From contig OY763325.1 in NCBI GenBank assembly GCA_963667315.1, positions 3,286,001-3,350,000 on the forward strand: a stretch of 64,000 bases of DNA, given 5' to 3'. Under the pieces are notes generated by a model. The model saw only the letters and a program-made list of their open reading frames with translations, was not told the DNA's origin and ran no database searches. The position numbers were made by a program, and so were the translations under genes. The DNA comes from DAINPP01 sp963667315. Lineage in GTDB: Bacteria; Thermotogota; Thermotogae; MWEM01. How positions within the stretch are numbered: position 1 is the first letter of the stretch; the number at the start of each line of letters is the position of its first letter. Of this stretch, positions 1 through 6,668 are shown in pieces.

Positions 1-2
1 TG

Positions 3-440
3 CAGCTGTTGTATCCTAAAATTCTGGAATCTGATGCCCTTATTCTGGGATCCCCAACCTACTTTTATAATATGACGGCAAAGATGAAGGCCTTCATAGA
101 CCGGTTGTATTGCTATGAGATTTTTGATTCACAACAGAGAAATGTATGGATACCATTGAATGAGTGTATTGGGTTAAAATACGCATTAGTCATAGCGGTG
201 TGTGAACAGCAGCGTGACGAAGATATGGGTGTTACGGGAGATATGATGGCGAAATCTCTGGAATCCCTGGGATATAGAGTCATAGAATCGGTTAAAATCT
301 TAAACTCATTCAAAAAAGGTGATGTACTCGGCTATCAGAACGAATTGATGAAAACGAGAGAGGCCGCTAAGAAACTTGTTAAGACACTTCTACTGAAAGA
401 GCGAATACTGAAACGCTTGAACTTGGAACAAGAGCTATAA
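3..440 (+). CDS. Flavodoxin-fold NAD(P)H-dependent FMN reductase family protein, 5' end cut by the window
   Basis: The reading frame is already open at the first bases, so the N-terminus lies outside the window and the TTG at 9 is internal. The segment SDALILGSPTYFYNMTAKMK is the FMN-phosphate/isoalloxazine loop of the NADPH-dependent FMN reductase/WrbA-like flavodoxin fold, followed by the usual KAFIDR helix. Such enzymes bind FMN and reduce quinones, flavins or iron centres in the cytoplasm; the substrate cannot be read from the sequence. About 145 residues are visible, so roughly the first 40 (beta-1 and the phosphate loop) are missing. The gene ends 90 bases before the next one on the same strand. 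Confidence 0.75.
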   Translation, partial: QLLYPKILESDALILGSPTYFYNMTAKMKAFIDRLYCYEIFDSQQRNVWIPLNECIGLKYALVIAVCEQQRDEDMGVTGDMMAKSLESLGYRVIESVKILNSFKKGDVLGYQNELMKTREAAKKLVKTLLLKERILKRLNLEQEL

Positions 441-529
441 AAAGACATTAATTTTCAATAAAAATCATATTTGAAGAAGAAAACAAAAATGACAATAATC
501 TTTTAAAGGATAAAGGAGCGTGTATTATT

Positions 530-1366
530 ATGGAATTTCAAGTATTTTACCATGATATTGACTTTAAAAAAGAGGAATTTATCAATTTTTTACATCAGCA
601 TCTCGGACAATACGGAGATACAAAAGAAGATATAGAACGAGCGATTAATTACGCATTGGGAGGAGAAGAAGGAAGAGGTGGATTTGTCACAGCGGGATAT
701 ATCGATGATCAGTTGGTTGGTTGCGTTGTTATCAACGATACAGCGATGGAAGGGTATATTCCACAACATATGCTGGTATATATTGCCGTTCATAAAGATT
801 TCCGTGGACGTGGCCTCGGCAAGCAACTGATCAAAAAGATCGTAGAGCTCTGCAGCGGGAATATCGCTTTGCATGTGGAATACGACAATCCTGCAAGACT
901 CCTGTACAGAAGACTTGGCTTCAAATCAAAATATGCTGAAATGCGCTATGTTCAAAAAGACGATATGGAAAGACAGAGTCAAATGGAAAGACGCATTCGC
1001 AAAAAAATACAAAAAGAGGAAGAGCTGGTCAAAAGCAATATCAACTGGTTATGCAGCTTGAATATGGATGATATTGATAAACTTGAAAAGGGCTTCAAGG
1101 ATTATCTGAACAAACTCGTTCTATGGGCAACCGACTGGGATGAGATATTTGCGGAAAGAAATAACAAATTGACAAAATTTGCCGAAGCCTTTGCCGATCT
1201 GATCAACATTCCCTTTGACCAGCAAGTTCTCCTTAACAAGATACAGACGGAATTCTACAATGCGATTGAAACCGTTGTCGAAAGCAGTGAATGGGATTTC
1301 TCATGGGAAGAATTTCAGTTGATGATAAAAGCGGCCGAAACCATCAAAAAAGAACAGAATTTATAG
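530..1366 (+). CDS. GNAT-family N-acetyltransferase with a helical C-terminal extension
   Basis: Residues about 1-145 form a GNAT acetyltransferase domain: the acetyl-CoA loop reads HKDFRGRGLGKQL (R/Q-x-x-G-x-G/A pattern) and is followed by the NPARLLYRRLGF motif of helix alpha-4/beta-6. The domain transfers an acetyl group from acetyl-CoA to an amine; the acceptor is unknown. Residues about 147-278 are extra, highly charged (ERQSQMERRIRKKIQKEEE) and predicted helical, and I do not recognise them. The start ATG follows AAAGGAGCG at a normal distance. At 278 residues the protein is about 120 longer than a bare GNAT. Together with the reductase before it, it may be part of a small accessory operon. 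Confidence 0.8.
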   Translation: MEFQVFYHDIDFKKEEFINFLHQHLGQYGDTKEDIERAINYALGGEEGRGGFVTAGYIDDQLVGCVVINDTAMEGYIPQHMLVYIAVHKDFRGRGLGKQLIKKIVELCSGNIALHVEYDNPARLLYRRLGFKSKYAEMRYVQKDDMERQSQMERRIRKKIQKEEELVKSNINWLCSLNMDDIDKLEKGFKDYLNKLVLWATDWDEIFAERNNKLTKFAEAFADLINIPFDQQVLLNKIQTEFYNAIETVVESSEWDFSWEEFQLMIKAAETIKKEQNL

Positions 1367-1380
1367 AATAAGTACAACAA

Positions 1381-1409
1381 AAAGCTGTTTACTTCGTGTA
1401 AACAGCTTT
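1381..1409. terminator. Intrinsic terminator between convergent genes
   Basis: Perfect 12-bp stem (1381-1392 with 1398-1409) and a five-base loop. Read on the minus strand the stem is followed by TTTTTG, so it best serves the NUDIX gene; it may also stop the GNAT transcript from the other side. Confidence 0.75.
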
Positions 1410-1447
1410 ACCCTTAAAGCGAATTACGCCTTGCCGAAAGAACGGTT

Positions 1448-1906
1448 TTAGATTTGCTCTTTAATAATCCTGGTATACTCGGCATTTTCCACTTCAAGAT
1501 ACAATTCCTTAACATCATTCTCGAAAAACATATCAAGACGTAATTCCATGCCTCTCGCTAATTCCAGCCTGTCTAAATCTTTGATGTCAACCCAGCTTAA
1601 AGTCCCTTCGTCACACTCTTGCTTTAAAGTTCCGTCAAAATCATCAGATCTATAATTAAACACGATATATCTTTCATTATATTTACTTCGGTAAAAATTC
1701 ACCATTCCCTGAAATCTCAACGATCTTATATTCAGACCCGTTTCTTCCTTCATCTCCCTTTTTACACATTCCGTTATGCTTTCAGACGGGTCAACATGAC
1801 CACCTGGAAAGGCATATCCCACCCAGTTTTTGCTACGGTTGATCACAAGCACCTTTCCCTCTTTCACCAAAGCACACATCGTTGTTAAAATAACCTTTTC
1901 CACCAT
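1448..1906 (-). CDS. NUDIX hydrolase (MutT-like)
   Basis: A complete Nudix box is present (GGHVDPSES..., then REMKEETGL; pattern G-x5-E-x7-REUxEExGU), which binds Mg2+ and cleaves nucleoside diphosphates linked to another group. The N-terminal strand (VILTTMCALVKEGKVLVINR) is typical of small NTP/ADP-ribose-type Nudix enzymes. The frame can begin at a TTG at 1921, but the ATG at 1906 has an AGGGG four to five bases upstream and is chosen, giving 152 residues. It is alone on its strand, ends at a strong hairpin, and its substrate cannot be predicted. Confidence 0.85.
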   Translation of the reverse strand: MVEKVILTTMCALVKEGKVLVINRSKNWVGYAFPGGHVDPSESITECVKREMKEETGLNIRSLRFQGMVNFYRSKYNERYIVFNYRSDDFDGTLKQECDEGTLSWVDIKDLDRLELARGMELRLDMFFENDVKELYLEVENAEYTRIIKEQI

Positions 1907-2030
1907 CACACCCCTGTTCAAATAAAAATTCCGGGGTCATTATAGCTGAATATCCTAAAATAATCAATTTGAAGAATTTGGGAAATATTCAAAAGGAAAT
2001 ATTACTGATCATCAGAACCAGTATCCTAAG

Positions 2031-2900
2031 TTACAATTTCAACCGCTTAAACACCCATGGAGCCCCACCGGTTAGCCAAAAACCCACACAGGTATAACGG
2101 ATCAAATCTGCAATCCTGGGATTAAACGGAAGGATGAACTTAAACCCTTCTTTGATTAATAACGTAACGGCAATTCCCAAAAGGATTTTAATCAGATGTT
2201 TGTAGATCTTGCTTTTCACATCGAATCCGATATATTTCGTCTCAAACATATACCCCAGTAAAAAACCGATAGCAGACCCCAGTGAAACGATGAGGGCATG
2301 ATCGTCGGAAGAGATTGTTCCTGTAAAAAATGGGATCAACCAAGCGATGAAAAAGGGAAGCAAAACCAGCCAGAGATATAGAAAACGCCCCTTCTTAACC
2401 GAATAATCAAAGAGATAAGATACAAATAAAACCCATACGATGGCAAAAAAGAACCCTCCCAGGATATCTGTCAGCCAATGAACCCCAAGGTAGAGTCTGG
2501 AAAAACCCACCAGGAGAAACATTACAATACTGAATATGATGATCCACTTGTTCTTGAAATAAAGCAAAATCCCCATCCAAAAAGAGGTAGCGCCCTGCGT
2601 ATGCCCGCTGGGAAAAGAAGAACCGGTGGCAGTGTGCGTCCGTATAGACTCCACACCTTCCACGCCTATGGGCCGATTAAATTGAAAGATATTCTTCAAA
2701 AAGGGATTCAGAATGGTACTGGTTAAAAAGGCAAACCCGATACGATATCCCGCTCGTTTGTTGTAGCACCACAGAAAACACGCCGCTACTACGATAAAAA
2801 AGGTTTCTTCCGCTGTAATAGTAATGATCTGAAACAACCCATCCAAAAAAGGATTTTTAATTGCTTGAATGTTCTTAAGTAATTCAATTTGCCAATCCAT
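2031..2900 (-). CDS. PAP2-family membrane phosphatase
   Basis: All three motifs of the type-2 phosphatidic acid phosphatase superfamily are visible: KNIFQFNRP (K-x6-RP), PSGH, and SRLYLGVHWLTD (SR-x5-H-x3-D), with the two histidines acting as nucleophile and acid/base. At least six hydrophobic segments place it in the cytoplasmic membrane. Family members dephosphorylate phosphatidic acid, phosphatidylglycerol phosphate or undecaprenyl diphosphate; which applies here is not clear. About 100 residues after the last motif form extra membrane helices. Two ATG codons stand in tandem (2903 and 2900); spacing from the GGCGGGG site favours the second. It is monocistronic. Confidence 0.88.
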   Translation of the reverse strand: MDWQIELLKNIQAIKNPFLDGLFQIITITAEETFFIVVAACFLWCYNKRAGYRIGFAFLTSTILNPFLKNIFQFNRPIGVEGVESIRTHTATGSSFPSGHTQGATSFWMGILLYFKNKWIIIFSIVMFLLVGFSRLYLGVHWLTDILGGFFFAIVWVLFVSYLFDYSVKKGRFLYLWLVLLPFFIAWLIPFFTGTISSDDHALIVSLGSAIGFLLGYMFETKYIGFDVKSKIYKHLIKILLGIAVTLLIKEGFKFILPFNPRIADLIRYTCVGFWLTGGAPWVFKRLKL

Positions 2901-3046
2901 CATTTCCCCGCCTTATCTAATTTTTTTCACTGACATTATACCGTTTTTTCTCATCTTATCCTGTATTTCTCTATAAATTGATGACCTGTCAAGGGGAAAA
3001 AACGATTCAAAAGAGTGAACCTTTTAATAAAGAAAGAAAAGGCAAC

Positions 3047-3169
3047 CTACATTTTCAGATCACCTTTTCTTTTTTTATTCAATAAGCCACTTAAAAAAGG
3101 ACCACGGGAACCATTCTGCTGTTTAACCTGGCGCTCCAAAGACTCCTCTATGGATGTCGGTGTAAAAAC
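3047..3169 (-). pseudogene. Short orphan reading frame downstream of heliorhodopsin, probable gene remnant
   Basis: The minus strand reads TPTSIEESLERQVKQQNGSR and then a basic tail before a TAG at 3047-3049. The stretch has coding-like composition (about 40 codons) but no start codon: a TAA stands three codons upstream of the first Thr. It lies immediately after the heliorhodopsin stop, in another frame. I cannot name the parent gene. A C-terminal scrap left by a deletion, or an unusual small co-transcribed ORF, are both possible. Confidence 0.3.
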
Positions 3170-3180
3170 TTAGTATAGAG

Positions 3181-3960
3181 TTACGGTTGCATCGCTCCGA
3201 ATAGAACTAACCAAGCCAGCGCTGATTTGGCGACTAAACTTAAAATAATATAAACTCTTTCACCGTATAGATAATCTTTCCATTTGCCAACTTTTTTGTA
3301 TTGTAGAATCATATTGATCGGGAAAGTGTTGAATGTGATAAAGTAAACACCCACAATTGCCCAGACAAACCAGGGAACTTCTCCAAAGTTACCGGTCCCA
3401 AACATATACAATGCGATAGCAATCCAAGGGGCAATACCTGCAATTGATCCCCAAATGAACGGTCCCCAGTTAACGTCTTCTGTTTTACGTTTAGCGTTTA
3501 ACTGCTCCATAACCAAACCAAATAAGTTCATCGTGGCGTTGACAATGAAAATGAGTATTAATGAAGCAATGTCATAAATACCGAATAGGGTTGCGATTAA
3601 AACGATCATTATTGATGAGCTGATTGCGTATTCAAACCATCTGAATCGATTAATACCAATTTTTAAGTTAGCAAAGTATTTCTCATGCATAACATATACA
3701 ATACCGTGAGCCAATGCAGAAATAAGTAAGAATGTAGCAACCATAATCCCAAACGGTAAATCAAACAGTTCTTTACTTGCGGAAACAAGACTTTGCGTTG
3801 CAACATCAAACTTCAGAAAATTCTGTGTAATGGTTGGCTGAAATTCAGCGATTTTCTGAATGACATTGGTTGCGAGAAATAGCATCGCTATCCCTTGTAC
3901 AAGATGCAGAGCTCCCATAATTAAATTAAACCTTTTGAGTTTCTGTAATCTTTCTTCCAT
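3181..3960 (-). CDS. Heliorhodopsin
   Basis: A 259-residue seven-helix membrane protein with heliorhodopsin hallmarks: helix 3 carries NRFRWFEYAISSSIM, where Glu110 is the expected Schiff-base counterion, and helix 7 carries YIILSLVAKSALAW with Lys245 as the retinal-binding lysine. Helix 4 ends in VNATMNLFG, another family signature. Heliorhodopsins are inverted relative to type-1 rhodopsins (N-terminus in the cytoplasm) and have slow photocycles; sensory or enzyme-regulating roles are discussed, and proton pumping is not typical. The frame opens at a TTG (3963), but GAGGTGATTTG sits correctly for the ATG at 3960. No carotenoid, retinal-cleaving or transducer gene is adjacent; retinal must come from elsewhere in the genome or from outside. 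It has its own promoter. Confidence 0.93.
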   Translation of the reverse strand: MEERLQKLKRFNLIMGALHLVQGIAMLFLATNVIQKIAEFQPTITQNFLKFDVATQSLVSASKELFDLPFGIMVATFLLISALAHGIVYVMHEKYFANLKIGINRFRWFEYAISSSIMIVLIATLFGIYDIASLILIFIVNATMNLFGLVMEQLNAKRKTEDVNWGPFIWGSIAGIAPWIAIALYMFGTGNFGEVPWFVWAIVGVYFITFNTFPINMILQYKKVGKWKDYLYGERVYIILSLVAKSALAWLVLFGAMQP

Positions 3961-4002
3961 CAAATCACCTCTTTATAATAGTTGGTTAAATAAATAATTA
4001 AT

Positions 4003-4008
4003 ATTATA
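4003..4008 (-). promoter_or_regulatory. Extended -10 promoter of the heliorhodopsin gene
   Basis: On the minus strand TGGTATAAT lies 43 bases upstream of the heliorhodopsin ATG. The TG-n-TATAAT extension compensates for a poor -35 region. The gene therefore appears to be transcribed separately from the ornithine-derivative synthase further upstream. Confidence 0.6.
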
Positions 4009-4088
4009 CCATAATATATGATCAGGAAACCTAAAATTGATTTAAATCAGTATAGAGAGATTCTGATTTGACAGATACAAAAAGTGAA

Positions 4089-4229
4089 ATGATGGGACAG
4101 GCGCCCGAGCTGAAAGTTTCTCCGGGCATTTCCAAATACGAATTGCTTTTTTTAAGAAAGAAAAACAGCATCCATTTTCTTCAGGGTGTCATTGAACTGA
4201 CTAAAGATTACATGGCTTATTATATGTGA
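4089..4229 (+). CDS. Possible 46-residue small protein or gene fragment
   Basis: An open frame of 46 codons begins at tandem ATGs (4089, 4092) and ends in TGA. It reads MMGQAPELKVSPGISKYELL and continues with a mixed polar and aromatic second half (IHFLQGVIELTKDYMAYYM), which looks like real protein rather than noise. There is no good ribosome site before it, and the frame runs open upstream to a TAG at 4053, so it may be the tail of a lost gene instead. No family was recognised. It lies head-to-tail with nothing, between the heliorhodopsin promoter and a terminator hairpin. Confidence 0.25.
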   Translation: MMGQAPELKVSPGISKYELLFLRKKNSIHFLQGVIELTKDYMAYYM

Positions 4230-4245
4230 GCGAACGTCCTCAAAA

Positions 4246-4271
4246 AAACTTGACGGTTTCCCGCCAAGTTT
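4246..4271 (-). terminator. Intrinsic terminator of the N5-(carboxyethyl)ornithine synthase gene
   Basis: An 11-bp stem with one mismatch and a four-base loop; on the minus strand it is followed by a run of Ts. It lies 90 bases past the stop codon of the synthase gene, correctly oriented for it. Confidence 0.65.
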
Positions 4272-4360
4272 ATATAAGAAACGTTATTGTTGTGCTTGAA
4301 ATTCGAGAATTTAGCCGTCCCCTTTTTGTCTACTCTTTCGGGTGTACTTCATCCCCGTGA

Positions 4361-5296
4361 CTACTTTATAATTGACTTGACTCTCGAAAGATCAGTTTTA
4401 TAAACCCATTTGCTAAAAGATTCGCTGATGTCTTCACTTGCCGTTCTGTAGAATATTGTTGGTGAATTATCCACAACATAAAAATATCTGGCATTTTCTT
4501 TGTAAATTGGTTCACCGATGGATGTACGCCTTGTTCCTTCAATGGCATTCCCTACATCGGCGGCTGCATCGATAATAAAGGCTCCTTTTTGAGTCATTTC
4601 AAGTTGTTCTTTATTTATAATATGCTGATTAGACTTATCTACTTCTATTCCGTTGACAATGATTTCGAAATCTTCTATACTATCATAAAATTCACCCATG
4701 GTTTTTCTGTAAAAAACCCTCGTATCTGCTCCTAATTTCGAAACAATATTTAAAGCCCCCTGAGAAACATTTCCCGGAGAAAGAATGGCAATTTTTGTTG
4801 TTGATGAGGGGATAATCCCCAAGCACATTAAAGCATGATAAACGGAAGCAAACCCCGCATTCAAACTGTTTTTTCGAACAAAATTTCTTGGAATCCAATC
4901 AATATCATACTTTTTATTTTTATAATAAACAGCGGGACATATATTATCTAAATCAACAATTAAAAGTTTTTTGGGAATACCTTGTTCTTCCGCAAATTGT
5001 TTCCCCGAAGCTTTAGGATGAGTCCATCCGATCATCATTTGCCCATCTCTTATCATTTCATAATCAGATTTTTGAGTAAGTTTTAAATTAAAAACCGCTT
5101 CACATTGTGAATAAATTTCTTTTCTTTCCAAAACGGTACAACCTTTTTTTTCATATGCTTTGTCTTCAATATCCAAATTATTTCCAAATCCTTTTTCTAC
5201 AAATATCTCATTTTGAAACGATGAATCAATGTGATTTGGTAACAAAGCTACTCTTTTTTCATATGGAAAATTTGGAACTACAAATCCTAATTTCAT
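4361..5296 (-). CDS. ceo: N5-(carboxyethyl)ornithine synthase
   Basis: The 311-residue protein resembles, by my recall, lactococcal N5-(L-1-carboxyethyl)-L-ornithine synthase over its whole length: the N-terminus KLGFVVPNFPYEKRVALLP, the GQMMIGWTHP segment, the nucleotide loop ILSPGNVSQGA, IVNGIE, and the PTIFYRTASEDIS end. The family belongs to the alanine dehydrogenase/saccharopine dehydrogenase fold and catalyses NADPH-dependent reductive condensation of pyruvate with the side-chain amine of ornithine (or lysine), giving an opine-like amino acid. It acts in the cytoplasm. The start ATG follows AAAGGAGTGCG. Length matches the family (about 313). It is a single gene ending at its own terminator; the physiological role of the product is not clear from context, though an ornithine racemase gene lies at the far end of the window. 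Confidence 0.85.
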   Translation of the reverse strand: MKLGFVVPNFPYEKRVALLPNHIDSSFQNEIFVEKGFGNNLDIEDKAYEKKGCTVLERKEIYSQCEAVFNLKLTQKSDYEMIRDGQMMIGWTHPKASGKQFAEEQGIPKKLLIVDLDNICPAVYYKNKKYDIDWIPRNFVRKNSLNAGFASVYHALMCLGIIPSSTTKIAILSPGNVSQGALNIVSKLGADTRVFYRKTMGEFYDSIEDFEIIVNGIEVDKSNQHIINKEQLEMTQKGAFIIDAAADVGNAIEGTRRTSIGEPIYKENARYFYVVDNSPTIFYRTASEDISESFSKWVYKTDLSRVKSIIK

Positions 5297-5324
5297 TACA
5301 TCGCACTCCTTTTAGATAAACTAA

Positions 5325-5850
5325 CTGAACTTTTCTGTTGGTTGGGTTAATGCTTTTCTGGGTTTTAATTTCAGATATTTCAATCCCAGTTCTAATAATT
5401 TTCCCAACAGTAAATGGCTGAGGTTCAAGATCGTTCTCAAATACCCTTATTCTGTTTGGGTGATTTCTTTAAATTATCAGAAAAATGGCCAAGTCAACAT
5501 CATTGTGCCGAGAGGTTGTTACTTTTTCTATTTTGAGTTCTTTAACTATTTTCTGAAAATAGTTCCTGATGATTATCTGTACTGAATCCGGTGTTTTGTT
5601 CACCGGAAAAACTCCTCACATCCCCCGTACTATTGTCATCACCGATTTTTCCGATAAAATTGTCTTTTTTTAAGACCTATAAAAATGATTTTGCTCATTT
5701 TGATCTGGAAGATGTGTTTGCTTCTTTCGAATTTGTTCATATTCTTAACAGCACTGAGTTGTTCTGAAATCTTTGTATACTTTTAAATGGATGCAGAGAA
5801 ATTCAAGTATGAATTGCGGAATGATGTGTAAAGGATCAATGTGGTTTCTT
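5325..5850 (+). pseudogene. Decayed protein-coding gene broken by frameshifts and stops
   Basis: Three frames in succession read like one protein. Frame one (5325-5585) runs ...KYPYSVWVISLNYQKNGQVN... to a TGA; frame two takes over at once with TESGVLFTGKTPHIPRTIVI... until a TAA at 5671; removing one T from the seven-T run just before it restores KIVFFKTYKNDFAHFDLEDVF... to 5767. Beyond that, more short coding-like runs occur to about 5850. The pattern (a homopolymer slip plus later stops) indicates a recent pseudogene. There is a loose resemblance of the middle part to sugar kinases of the PfkB type, too weak to name. It faces the divergent ceo promoter region. Confidence 0.5.
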
Positions 5851-6627
5851 CTGAATTTTTGAAACATCCAGAAAAAACGAGGGCATCTTTTATTGTTTCG
5901 AGAAAGTGTTTTCTCTTCTCTTTTGTTTTTGCATATAAAATTTCATCTGAGGTTAGATAATTGTTTGCTTAATCTTCAGTTTGAGTTTCATAAGAGGGCT
6001 GTGTTCAAATTGAGATGGTTTTCTAGTCATCTTTACATATCTCATCCGATAAATGCTCAAAATATGAGTTTTTTCAGAAGTTAATTTCTTTTTAGTATGA
6101 GTGTTTTTTAAAGACAACCTATGTTTATTATTGCAAGTTCACTTCTCAATTAATTCAAAATGATTTTCAGAATTATCCGATTGGCATTATATTTTGCCTG
6201 ATTCTTTTTGCTGACAAAAAATCCAACGACGTATTATAACACCAATTGATGCTTTTGTAAAGTGTTTTTGTAACTTATGAATTACAATAACTCATTTTTA
6301 GCGATCTTTGTTACCCCTGCAAAAGAATATGAAAACAGTCACACGAACCGTTTCGACCTCTACTCCTGGTGCAATTACTTCCAAATATCCAGAAATCTAT
6401 ATTTTTCTGATAATTTTATTCCCATTTAGACTGTTTTTTCTTCTATCCTTTTGATTTTTTTTATTGTCATAATTTTTGCAACTTCTATTTTTCTACGTGT
6501 ACAGGAATATTTTTTGTTATACTAATCAAGCTGCACAGAAAGGAGATGGCTGTTACTTTGGTGAAACACATCTTTCTGTTTTCAAGGTTTTGAATAGCTG
6601 CTGTTCTGGCTATGGTAATCTTTATGT
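5851..6627. other. AT-rich intergenic region, probably decayed sequence
   Basis: About 780 bases without a convincing gene. Two open frames of just over 60 codons on the plus strand (5893-6084, 6476-6676) have no ribosome sites and T-rich, low-complexity translations, so I do not call them. Fragments such as NDFQNYPIGIIFCLILFADKK (around 6160-6220, plus strand) suggest the pseudogene to the left once extended here or had a neighbour. Nothing else was seen except the promoter at the right end. Confidence 0.5.
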
Positions 6628-6633
6628 TATAAT
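6625..6633 (+). promoter_or_regulatory. Extended -10 promoter of the C69 peptidase gene
   Basis: TGTTATAAT ends 35 bases before the ATG of the next gene; no convincing -35 box is present. The spacing leaves a short leader containing the AAGAGGTGAT ribosome site. Confidence 0.55.
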
Positions 6634-6668
6634 CATTTGTTCAGACAACTTAAAAGAGGTGATAGAAT

